NCBI RefSeq assembly: GCF_965228705.1
Contig: NZ_OZ245832.1
Coordinates: 1,302,001-1,366,000 of the forward strand
Source of the DNA: Croceimicrobium sp965228705
GTDB taxonomy: Bacteria > Bacteroidota > Bacteroidia > Flavobacteriales > Schleiferiaceae
DNA length: 64,000 nucleotides
Direction: 5' to 3'
In this document: positions 42,333-50,198 of the stretch, piece by piece
How positions within the stretch are numbered: position 1 is the first letter of the stretch
How the letters are laid out: every line of letters begins with the position of its first letter
Translations under genes and position numbers: made by a program
The notes under the pieces: generated by a model
The model's database searches: none
What the model saw: the letters and a program-made list of their open reading frames with translations, nothing else
What the model was told of the DNA's origin: nothing

Positions 42333-42387
42333 GTTTAGACGATAGACGATAGACGTTAGATTTTAGATTTTAGATTTTAGAGTATAG
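42333..42387 (+). repeat. Heptad repeat NNNTAGA, 7 units plus a partial
   Basis: Seven adjacent units of the form NNNTAGA (GTT, CGA, CGA, CGT, TTT, TTT, TTT before TAGA), then GTATAG. On the minus strand the last units supply the TAA stop and the final codons of tauE, so the repeat has grown into the gene end. Confidence 0.88.
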
Positions 42388-43168
42388 TTTCTTTAAGGAG
42401 GATGAAGATTCCCATTAAAAGTACAAACCATCCGAATCCCTTTTTCAGGGCGGTGGGTTTCACAAATTTAGTGGCGTAAATCCCCAGGAACATCCCAATT
42501 AAGGAGAATCCTGTAAAGAAGAGTAAGAAATTCCAATCGATTTCCTGGCCAGAGCCCAGATCTCCGAGGAAGCCAATCAGGCTCTTTATAGCAATAATAA
42601 CAAGTGAAGTGCCCACCGCTACTTTCATTCGCAAACCTACCAACAACACGAGGGCGGGCACTATCAGAAATCCTCCACCAGCCCCAACGAGGCCAGTGAC
42701 AACTCCTACAATTGTCCCTTCCAGGACTACCAACACAATATTTAAATGCTTCTTTTCAGCTTCTTCATTTTCCTTGCGACCTTTAATCATGGAATAGGCC
42801 GCGAGCAACATCACTATCGCAAAAAAGACCATAATGGCGATTTGCTTAGTGAAATGGAAATCTCCAACTGTGAACAGTTCTTCAGGAATGGCGGGTACCA
42901 AAAAACGACGGGTTAAGAAAACCGCCAATAAAGAAGGAGCGGCGAATATTAATCCGGTTTTCCAGTCCACCAGGGATTCCATGCTCTTGCGGATTCCCCC
43001 TAAAACCGAAGTTGAACCTACTACAAATAAGGAGTAAGCAGTAGCAAGCACAGGCTCAATACCTAAAACATATACCAATATGGGTACTGTTAGTATTGAT
43101 CCTCCGCCTCCTAAAAGGCCCAGGGTAAATCCCATTACAATGGCTAATACGAATCCTAAAATTTCCAT
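42377..43168 (-). CDS. TauE/SafE-family sulfite/sulfonate exporter
   Basis: 263 residues with eight hydrophobic segments. It has the two family half-signatures GFTLGLLGGGGSILTVPILVYVLG and GVVTGLVGAGGGFLIVPALVLLVG, with pseudo-symmetry. It sits between the SQR and persulfide dioxygenase genes, so export of sulfite or another sulfur anion formed by persulfide oxidation is the natural reading. The 3' codons run into the heptad repeat. Confidence 0.88.
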   Translation of the reverse strand: MEILGFVLAIVMGFTLGLLGGGGSILTVPILVYVLGIEPVLATAYSLFVVGSTSVLGGIRKSMESLVDWKTGLIFAAPSLLAVFLTRRFLVPAIPEELFTVGDFHFTKQIAIMVFFAIVMLLAAYSMIKGRKENEEAEKKHLNIVLVVLEGTIVGVVTGLVGAGGGFLIVPALVLLVGLRMKVAVGTSLVIIAIKSLIGFLGDLGSGQEIDWNFLLFFTGFSLIGMFLGIYATKFVKPTALKKGFGWFVLLMGIFILLKETIL

Positions 43169-43262
43169 GCGACAAAGGTGCGCGATTGCTCAAATTGCTG
43201 GAGTAACATCCGTCACTCAAATGGCAGCCCTTATAAAGTTATAAGGGCTGCTGATAAGAGAT

Positions 43263-44525
43263 TTAGACCTTTTGCCCCTTTAACATCTTGTTCCAATACA
43301 AATATGGCAGGCCGTATTTCTTTAACATATACAAGCGCCAATGTTCTCTTGATGAGTCTTTTATCAGCATTTGCTTCAATTTAGGATCGGGCGTAAAATT
43401 GCCTTCATAGTCGAATTCGGCCAAAGTCATTTTTCCGTAACCGGTCACCAAAGGGCAAGAGGAATAGCCCTTATAACTACTGTCGCTAGCCGCTTTATTA
43501 TTGATCAATGAAAGTAAATTTCCCACTACCACCGGTACTTGTTTACGGATAGCCGCGCCGGTTTTAGCGGTGGGCAATGCTGCCACATCTCCTAAACCGA
43601 ATACATTCGAATACTTCTTATGCTGAAGGGAATTAATATCTACATCCAACCATCCGGCCACGTTTACTAAATCCGATTCGCGAACAAATCGTGGTGCCTG
43701 TTGGGGCGGTGCAATATGCAGCATATCGTAAGGCATTTTAATGGTCATATCTCCATGCATCTCTTCGCCAATATCATTGCCCTCATTCACCACACATTGA
43801 TTTTCTTCGGGATGAACGCTCTTAAAGGTGATCACCCGATTTTCGTGATCAATAGACTCAGGGGCATAAAAGGGTTTAAAGTGAATTCCGTAACGATCGA
43901 TCACATGCATTAAGGTGCGACGGATTTCCGGCACCCCAAAGATCACCGAACCGGGGGTAGCAAATATGATTTCACTTTTATCAAGGAGGTTTTTCTTTCG
44001 CAGATAATCGGCAGCGAGATAAGCAATTTTCTGCGGAGCCCCTCCACATTTAATGGGCGTGGTGGGCTGTGTAAAGATTGCATTGCCCCCTTTAAAACTG
44101 CGCAGTACCTCCCAGGTATGCTCGGGATCAGTATAATTACTGCAAACCACGCCCTTGCCTAATGATTCCTTTAAACCGGGGATGAGCTCCGGAGCCATAA
44201 CCAAGCCTGGAGCCACCACGAGAAAATCGTAAGTCAAACTGCCATTCTCGGCGGTATCTACTTTATTCTCCGCTGCATGAATGGCGGTAGCCTTATCTTT
44301 TATCCATTTCACCCCCTTGGGCATAACTGAGGCCATGCTTCGGGCAGTTTTGGACAATTTAAAATCACCCGCTCCCACTAAAGTCCATGCAGGTTGATAG
44401 TAGTGCATATCTGAGGGATCAACAATCGCGATATCCAATTTTGAATTGGCTTTTAAGAGTTGAGCCGCGGTCATAATGCCTGCCGTTCCTCCACCGATAA
44501 TAACAATTTGAAATGCGTTTTTCAT
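43263..44525 (-). CDS. sqr: Sulfide:quinone oxidoreductase (type II-like)
   Basis: 420 residues from the second ATG (44525), which places the FAD dinucleotide fold at the start (FQIVIIGGGTAGIMTAAQLLKA). Three cysteines in key places: GVVCSNY (C128), the redox Cys in PTTPIKCGGAPQKIAYL (C160) and SSCPLVTGYGK (C357). This pattern is that of type II/SQOR-like enzymes, which oxidise H2S to sulfane sulfur and pass electrons to quinone. C-terminal LYWNKMLKG is membrane-associating. First gene of the sulfur cluster. Confidence 0.88.
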   Translation of the reverse strand: MKNAFQIVIIGGGTAGIMTAAQLLKANSKLDIAIVDPSDMHYYQPAWTLVGAGDFKLSKTARSMASVMPKGVKWIKDKATAIHAAENKVDTAENGSLTYDFLVVAPGLVMAPELIPGLKESLGKGVVCSNYTDPEHTWEVLRSFKGGNAIFTQPTTPIKCGGAPQKIAYLAADYLRKKNLLDKSEIIFATPGSVIFGVPEIRRTLMHVIDRYGIHFKPFYAPESIDHENRVITFKSVHPEENQCVVNEGNDIGEEMHGDMTIKMPYDMLHIAPPQQAPRFVRESDLVNVAGWLDVDINSLQHKKYSNVFGLGDVAALPTAKTGAAIRKQVPVVVGNLLSLINNKAASDSSYKGYSSCPLVTGYGKMTLAEFDYEGNFTPDPKLKQMLIKDSSREHWRLYMLKKYGLPYLYWNKMLKGQKV

Positions 44526-44747
44526 AATATCCATATTGGTTCTAGCCTGTGATATTATTAAAAGCTTAAATCGATTTTGGTGATCATTGACACTAAGACC
44601 CTCTCTATCAAGCTGAAAAGCGCGCCCTTTCTATAAAGCTCCCAAAGGACTTTACATTTCTATAGAGGAAGTATGAGGACCTATATTCCCCTGAACCGGA
44701 ATTCGTAAAAGCAAACTTGTTTATTATTGCAGGCAAAATTGACCAAC

Positions 44748-45713
44748 ATGAGAAAAACCTTAATCGGCCTGAGCCTTCTGCTATTGGCTGCAAGCAATTT
44801 AAAAGCCAGTGACTCCCTTAGCACAGCGGTAGACAGCACGGCTCTCGACAGCATCAGCCTACAGTTTATTGATGAGATCAATGCTTATTTCAAATTCAAG
44901 GATAGCCTGGATAATGCCCTGAACTTCGAATTGGGAAGTATTCAATTGGGCGATGATCTGGCGACCTTAAATGTGCCGGCCAATTTTATGTACTTGGGTA
45001 AAAGCCAGTCAATGCAAGTACTCACTGATGTTTGGGGCAATCCTCCGGATCAAAGTGTTTTGGGTATGATGATTCCTAAAAACACCAGTGTATTGGATGA
45101 TAGCACCTATGCCATTATCATCAGCTATAGCGAAGAAGGATATGTAGATGATGAGGATGCGGAAGACCTGGATTATGATGAATTGATGGAAACCATGCAA
45201 GAGGATGCTCAAGAGTCCAATTCTATTCGTATTCAACAAGGTTATCCCAGTATTGAAGTAATTGGCTGGGCCGCTGCTCCCTATTACGATTCTGAAAACA
45301 AGAAATTACACTGGGCCAAGGAACTCTCTTTCGATCATGACAGTGCCCATACCTTAAACTACAATGTGCGAATTTTAGGTCGCCGTGGTTATTTGGAATT
45401 GAACTTCATCAGCGACTTGCAGATGTTGGATCAAATTAAATCCGAAATGCCCGAAATCTTACCGGCCGTTAACTTTAATGAGGGAAATCGTTACAGCGAT
45501 TTTAATCCGGATATGGACAAGGTTGCGGCCTATGGTATTGGCGGCTTAATTGCCGGAAAGGTCCTAGCTAAAGCCGGACTCTTTGTACTCTTGGCTAAAT
45601 TCTGGAAGATTATCGCCGTAGGTGCGGTGGCCCTATTCGCCGGTATTCGCAAGTTTATGGGCGGTAAGAAAAATGAGCCTGTAAATACTATCGACAAATC
45701 GGAGGAAGCCTAG
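44748..45713 (+). CDS. DUF2167 membrane protein
   Basis: 321 residues from the ATG at 44748. Signal peptide MRKTLIGLSLLLLAASNLKA. The DUF2167 body shows LGDDLATLNVPANFMYL, VWGNPPDQSVLGMMIP, YSEEGYVDDEDAEDLDYDELMETMQED and IGWAAAPYYDSENKKLHWAKEL; the C-terminus has one or two TM helices (AYGIGGLIAGKVLAKAGLFVLLAKFWKIIAVGAVALF). The family is widespread in envelope proteins but has no established activity. A terminator follows. Confidence 0.85.
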   Translation: MRKTLIGLSLLLLAASNLKASDSLSTAVDSTALDSISLQFIDEINAYFKFKDSLDNALNFELGSIQLGDDLATLNVPANFMYLGKSQSMQVLTDVWGNPPDQSVLGMMIPKNTSVLDDSTYAIIISYSEEGYVDDEDAEDLDYDELMETMQEDAQESNSIRIQQGYPSIEVIGWAAAPYYDSENKKLHWAKELSFDHDSAHTLNYNVRILGRRGYLELNFISDLQMLDQIKSEMPEILPAVNFNEGNRYSDFNPDMDKVAAYGIGGLIAGKVLAKAGLFVLLAKFWKIIAVGAVALFAGIRKFMGGKKNEPVNTIDKSEEA

Positions 45714-45737
45714 AATTCCCCCAATTCTTACTATAAA

Positions 45738-45777
45738 GGTGTAGCATTATTCCGCTTGGAAATGCTGCACCTTTTTT
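45738..45777 (+). terminator. Rho-independent terminator after DUF2167 gene
   Basis: GGTGTAGCATT and AATGCTGCACC form an 11-bp stem with one mismatch, followed by TTTTTT. The convergent TPR gene ends inside the hairpin. Confidence 0.85.
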
Positions 45778-46916
45778 ATTTCAGATATACGCTCCCGGCT
45801 GTAGGCCAAATATTGGAAAGGTTCCTCCTGACCTTTTTCCAGGAATTGCTCGTAATAAGAAAGAGCGGTCGTTTTACTCTTGTATTGCTCATCATAAGCT
45901 CGAGCCAGATAATACAGCATTAAGGGCGATTCATTGGCCTCGTAAACCGATTTATACAAAGGAATGGCTTCGGTATAACGCTTTTCCTCATCGAGATACA
46001 GGGCTAAATTGAGTTCATAGACCGGAATCGCTTTGGAAATTCCCGCTTTGATGGCCGCCCTTAAATAAGCTTCTCCCGCTGCATTGGCATCCTGGGCAAA
46101 CTTGCTGAGCGCTAGATAAAAATACAAGGTCTCGGGATCCTGAGTTAATTGTACCGCCCGCTGCAAGGAGCTATCTGCTAAAGCATAGTTTCCGTTATGA
46201 TAGGCCGCAATGCCTTGCATACGCATCAGACTGTAAGTCGAATCTGCATCCAGCTGAAAAAGAGCCGCACTCTCCATTAAAACCTCCGGATATTGCTTTT
46301 GGATAAAGGCCGATCGCAAGGCTAATTGACGCAGTAATTTCGAATCCGGCTCAGATTGAAGATTGAGCTCCAATAAAGAATCAGCCTGCGCATAAAATTG
46401 AAATTCCAGATATAGATTGATCAATTGCGCTTGGATCCAGCTATCCTTAGGATTCAATTGAGCGGCATCGATAAAAGATCCTAAAGCACCCACCGGATTC
46501 TCCCTTTTAAGCTGCAACTGCCCCATCAGTTTATGGAAATACGCATTCGTGCTGTCTAAACTGAGGAGCTTCGAATAGATCCGAAAAGCCTCATCATATT
46601 CCTGGACCTGGTTTTCCATTTGGGCCCATTGCAGCCAAGCTTCTAAGGAAGTTGAATCTAAATCGGTCCAGGCTTGATAAATGGAACGCGCTTCATTGCT
46701 ATAGCCCAAAGCCCGATAGGTAGAGCTGGCTAAGGCATAATAAGCTTCTGATTTTTGGTCTTCTACCGGCAGGGCATTTAAAAGCGAAAATGCCTTTTGA
46801 TATTGATAGCTCGCTAAAGCCTCTTCAATTGGCTTTAAAGACTCCTGCCCTTCTTGAGCCCACAATCCAGGACTTTGAATCAAGAAAATGAATACTAAGA
46901 GGTATGGGATTTTCAT
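45747..46916 (-). CDS. TPR-repeat exported protein
   Basis: 389 residues from the ATG at 46916 (signal peptide MKIPYLLVFIFLIQSPGLWA). About nine tetratricopeptide repeats span the mature protein (SYQYQKAFSLLNALP, EYDEAFRIYSKLLSLDSTN, NPVGALGSFIDAAQLNPKDS, RYTEAIPLYKSVYEANE, KTTALSYYEQFLEKG). A periplasmic interaction scaffold; the partner is unknown. A similar composition is seen in the TPR region of the kinase at 37076. Confidence 0.75.
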   Translation of the reverse strand: MKIPYLLVFIFLIQSPGLWAQEGQESLKPIEEALASYQYQKAFSLLNALPVEDQKSEAYYALASSTYRALGYSNEARSIYQAWTDLDSTSLEAWLQWAQMENQVQEYDEAFRIYSKLLSLDSTNAYFHKLMGQLQLKRENPVGALGSFIDAAQLNPKDSWIQAQLINLYLEFQFYAQADSLLELNLQSEPDSKLLRQLALRSAFIQKQYPEVLMESAALFQLDADSTYSLMRMQGIAAYHNGNYALADSSLQRAVQLTQDPETLYFYLALSKFAQDANAAGEAYLRAAIKAGISKAIPVYELNLALYLDEEKRYTEAIPLYKSVYEANESPLMLYYLARAYDEQYKSKTTALSYYEQFLEKGQEEPFQYLAYSRERISEIKKVQHFQAE

Positions 46917-46973
46917 TGCGGCAAGATAGGCATTTCCGTCATTCAACTAAATAGTTAGTTGAAATAGTACTAG

Positions 46974-47365
46974 CTAGTCTTCTCGCTGGCGCCTATAGCG
47001 ATAAGCTCCATTGCTGTGAATGAGATTGCCATTCTCTTCCACATAATAGCGCTCCTCCTTCGAGCCTTTGGGATAAAACGCAGGTAAATGGAATCTCCTT
47101 TCAATTTCCACCTTCCTCTTTGCACATACATGGTTTCTGTAAAGCCTTCATTGCGTTCTTCAAAGCGGCCCCATGACTTCAAGTCCAAAACCCGTCTCGA
47201 AAAAACAATAGGCATGATGTGACTTTCAGAACCATCCGAATTTTCGACTATACGACCGGGTTCTCCATCCTCATGTATATACAAACCTTTGAGCTCAGAA
47301 GATTTCCAATCCTTTTGATCCGCCACCAAGGCCATTAAAAGAAAAACAGCTACTAGCGCTTTCAT
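46974..47365 (-). pseudogene. Hypothetical exported protein with a one-base frameshift
   Basis: The frame from 47365 starts with a hydrophobic signal (MKALVAVFLLMALVA) and reads normally to DSIYLRF; then the encoded residues lose protein character. One frame back gives FYPKGSKEERYYVEENG and continues to a TAG at 46974. Adding one T to the TTTT run (complement of 47075-47078) joins them, so this is a single-base loss in a homopolymer, either a real mutation or a read error. Start overlaps the upstream gene by 4 bases. Confidence 0.65.
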
Positions 47366-47778
47366 AAATTATGGTCCTTGCGAAACTCCGCTTCTTCTTC
47401 CGACTTATCGCCTTTCAGAACTTCGTAAATCTGTTCCATGTCTGACTGACTAATCCGACTGGGCAAGACCTTTACTTTATGCTTAGCTCCCGCCAGGTAT
47501 AGAATGCCCGAACGGTTTTGCCATTCGTGAATTTCATCCAGCTTAATGCTGCTCTTCATGAACAATCCCTGACTAAAAACTCCGTCTTTGATTACGACAT
47601 AGGGTCTTTTCCATTCCACATAAAAGAGAAAAGAAAAGCTCATGCCAGCCAATAAGAAAAGGGCATCGGGTGGACCGAGCGGAATACCACTGGCTACTTT
47701 ATAGATAATAATGGCATACCATAGGCCTGCCAATACAAGATGTCGATAAACCCTGGATTTGCGAATAAAGATTTCCAT
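47362..47778 (-). CDS. Small membrane protein with PH-like C-terminal domain
   Basis: 138 residues. Two TM helices (HLVLAGLWYAIIIYKVASGIPLG, ALFLLAGMSFSFLFYVEW) are followed by a cytoplasmic strand-rich domain (YVVIKDGVFSQGLFMKSSIKLDEIHEWQNRSGILYLAGAKHKVKVLP), which resembles bacterial PH-like membrane proteins. It is coupled to the frameshifted gene by a 4-base overlap. Function unknown. Confidence 0.6.
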   Translation of the reverse strand: MEIFIRKSRVYRHLVLAGLWYAIIIYKVASGIPLGPPDALFLLAGMSFSFLFYVEWKRPYVVIKDGVFSQGLFMKSSIKLDEIHEWQNRSGILYLAGAKHKVKVLPSRISQSDMEQIYEVLKGDKSEEEAEFRKDHNL

Positions 47779-47915
47779 GGCTTGAAAATACTAAATTCTC
47801 AAATCGAATGCTCCCTTCCCATTTCTAATGAGCTTCCGCCAATCCCATTTCAGCCCATGGTAATTGCGTGGATTCCTTTTAACTTCGGCGTCAATTGCGC
47901 TAATCCTCTATTTGA

Positions 47916-48464
47916 ATGAATATCAGCATCGTTTCGAGCAGCACCCGTACCGGAAGAATCAGTCATCGCATTGCACTTGCCCTTCAACAGGATTTAGAAC
48001 AGCGAGGCCAAGAAGTAAATCTGATCGATCTGGCCGCAATCAATCTGCCCCCTTTCGAAGAGCGTTTGAGTAGATTGGAAACTGCTCCAGCAGAATTAAC
48101 AGAGCTCAACGAAACTTTAATGGCCACCGATGCCTTCATTTTCTTGAGTCCGGAATACAATGGCGCCATTAGCTCTGGCTTGAAGAATTTTATTGATGTT
48201 TTCGCCAAGGATCCCTTTATGCATAAGCCCATTGGCGTAGCCACCGGCTCTACCGGCAGTATGGGAGGTATTCGCGCTGCCTATCAATTACAGCAGAACA
48301 TTCTTACCTGTCATGGTTTTCCGCATCCGCAAATGCTTACGGTTGGCAATATGGATAAGGTTATAGATCCCGATGGTTTCATCGTAGATGAGCCTTACCG
48401 TTCCAAACAAAGTAAGTTTCTAGACCTCTTTTTGGTCTTTGCTGATAAGCTGAGTAGGAAATAA
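47916..48464 (+). CDS. NAD(P)H-dependent FMN reductase
   Basis: 182 residues, flavodoxin-like. SSSTRTGRISHRIALALQQ binds the FMN phosphate, and LSPEYNGAISSGLKNFIDVF is the family hallmark (P-E-Y-N). GSTGSMGGIRAAYQLQQ follows. The family reduces FMN, quinones, azo compounds or chromate with NAD(P)H. It is transcribed alone between minus-strand units. Confidence 0.9.
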   Translation: MNISIVSSSTRTGRISHRIALALQQDLEQRGQEVNLIDLAAINLPPFEERLSRLETAPAELTELNETLMATDAFIFLSPEYNGAISSGLKNFIDVFAKDPFMHKPIGVATGSTGSMGGIRAAYQLQQNILTCHGFPHPQMLTVGNMDKVIDPDGFIVDEPYRSKQSKFLDLFLVFADKLSRK

Positions 48465-48491
48465 AAAACCGCCCCTCTTTGCAGAAGGGCG
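48464..48491 (-). terminator. Terminator of the AhpD-like gene
   Basis: CCGCCC and GGGCGG pair around a 12-base loop; the minus strand continues with TTTTTT. It lies 30 bases past the minus-strand stop at 48521. Confidence 0.75.
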
Positions 48492-48520
48492 GCCACCAAC
48501 CAAAAAACCTAAGGCTTCGC

Positions 48521-49069
48521 TTAAGACAAGGCTTCTTCTAATTCAGGGGCAGTGGGAAAGTCCACTGGAATCTGAATAATATTATGCAGGTAGTTCATTA
48601 CGATCTTATCCGCCACAGCCAATACCAAATCCACTAAACTTCCACGGTCGTAACCCGCTTCGTAAAAAGCGCTCAATTCGCGATCCACACTTTTTCCCTT
48701 AGAGGCTACAATAGCCAGGCTTAAACGGGCCAGGGCAGCTAATTTGCTATCCCAGCTTATTTGGGCACTGCGGATATCCAGGATTTGCTCATCGCTAAAA
48801 CCATTCATCTTGCCAATGGCAGTATGCGCTGCCTGGCAATATTTACACTGATTGTATTCACTTACCACCAGGTTAATCACCTCTTTCTCCTTATTGCTGA
48901 AAGAAGTTTTAGCCCCTTGAAATTGCAGGTAATTAGCCAAGCCAGTATCAGAATGCGCCATGCTGGCGTAGAGATTCGGTACAAAGCCTAATTTGGATTT
49001 CAGGTTATCAAAGATTTGCTGATTCGCATCGGCTACTTCATGGCGTTCGGGTACATCAAAAGTGTTCAT
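48521..49069 (-). CDS. AhpD/carboxymuconolactone decarboxylase-like peroxidase-related protein
   Basis: 182 residues of helical AhpD fold. The redox CxxC with proton-relay residues is in VSEYNQCKYCQAAHTAIGK (C, C and the following H). AhpD-like enzymes reduce hydroperoxides through a thiol relay. The AraC-family gene upstream on the same strand (81 bases) is a possible regulator. Confidence 0.85.
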   Translation of the reverse strand: MNTFDVPERHEVADANQQIFDNLKSKLGFVPNLYASMAHSDTGLANYLQFQGAKTSFSNKEKEVINLVVSEYNQCKYCQAAHTAIGKMNGFSDEQILDIRSAQISWDSKLAALARLSLAIVASKGKSVDRELSAFYEAGYDRGSLVDLVLAVADKIVMNYLHNIIQIPVDFPTAPELEEALS

Positions 49070-49150
49070 CTTATTCGTGTTTTTAGATTAATCAATTTGA
49101 ACACTGCAAAGATTCAACTGCTTGAAGAGCCCATTCTAGGCCATTTTACC

Positions 49151-49990
49151 TCAAGAGTTAACCTTTTTTCCCTTTAGCCGGATAAAGGCTGCCGGACTTA
49201 GACCTTCCTCCCTTTTAAAGAAGCGACTAAAGCTTTGTACATCTTCAAAACCTAATTCGAAAGCCACCTCCTTAACACTTAAGTCGCCCCGAATTAATAA
49301 GCGGCGGGCTTCCAACATGCGCCGATTCTGTATGTATTCTAAAGGACTTTGATCAGATAGTTTTTTAAACTGATTGGATAAGGTTTTGGGAGAGCGATTG
49401 AGCATTTCTGCATAATCAGCTACACTGTGTTTTTCGCGATAATGTTGCTCTACAAGGAAATTGTATTCCCGAATTAAATCCAATTGCGCCCCTTCTGCCT
49501 CCATTTTGCATTGCTTTTTATACAAGCGGACACTCAAGATTAAAAAACGCTTGAGCATCATTTGTAGCATCTCACCTTGAAGGTGATCGGTTTTAATAAA
49601 CTCCAGAGTGAACATGCGATACACCGTTTCGAATATCTCAATCTCTTCGGCCGGTAAATCCATGCGCGGCAATTGCTTGGAGCCGAAAAACAGCAGGCCC
49701 TTGCAACTCACCTCACTATCATGATCAACTATACAATAGAAGGATCGATTGAATTTTATCAACCGCGCCTCTTGAATGTCTATTTCCTCTATTTGATGAA
49801 ATTCGGTGAGGCAGATTAGCTCATTGCGATTGAAGCAATAATTCTGGCCATCGATCCTCAGGTGATTCTGATCCTTAGTAAACCACAAAACTAAGAGGGC
49901 ACTGGGTACTGGATCTAAGAGAGCACCTAAATCTTCCCCGCTTAAGGTTCCAATAGACAAGTACTCATCTGTATTCCCGCGATAAATCAT
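49151..49990 (-). CDS. AraC-family transcriptional regulator
   Basis: 279 residues. The N-terminal 170 form a cupin-like sensor (FNRNELICLTEFHQIEEIDIQEARLIKFNRSFYCIVDHDSE), and the C-terminal 100 are the AraC DNA-binding domain (LIREYNFLVEQHYREKHSVADYAEMLNRSPKTLSNQFKKLSDQSPLEYIQNRR, LIRGDLSVKEVAFELGFEDVQSFSRFFKREEGLSPAAF). Likely acts on the neighbouring AhpD-like gene, although no operator is apparent. Confidence 0.88.
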   Translation of the reverse strand: MIYRGNTDEYLSIGTLSGEDLGALLDPVPSALLVLWFTKDQNHLRIDGQNYCFNRNELICLTEFHQIEEIDIQEARLIKFNRSFYCIVDHDSEVSCKGLLFFGSKQLPRMDLPAEEIEIFETVYRMFTLEFIKTDHLQGEMLQMMLKRFLILSVRLYKKQCKMEAEGAQLDLIREYNFLVEQHYREKHSVADYAEMLNRSPKTLSNQFKKLSDQSPLEYIQNRRMLEARRLLIRGDLSVKEVAFELGFEDVQSFSRFFKREEGLSPAAFIRLKGKKVNS

Positions 49991-50153
49991 ATTTCAAATT
50001 TCTTCCTCCTATAGTCGTAAGGGAAAGGAAAAATTGACAAGGAAAAGGGAAATAGCGCTAAGGCTCTTGCGGTCAGCCACTTTCATCTTTGCAGAGCTAT
50101 AAGGAATTCGGATCGAAGCAAGGTGCATCGACCAAAAAACTCAATTTTCAATT

Positions 50154-50198
50154 ATGTTCAAGTATTTAAAGCCGGGCCTCTATGGCCTTTTTTATTAA
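50154..50198 (+). other. Possible 14-residue small ORF
   Basis: ATG to TAA encodes MFKYLKPGLYGLFY, ending just past the stop of the convergent kinase gene. A CATCTTTG box at 50084-50091 could drive a short transcript, and GGCC/GGCC with T6 forms a weak terminator at its end. Too short to assign with confidence. Confidence 0.2.
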
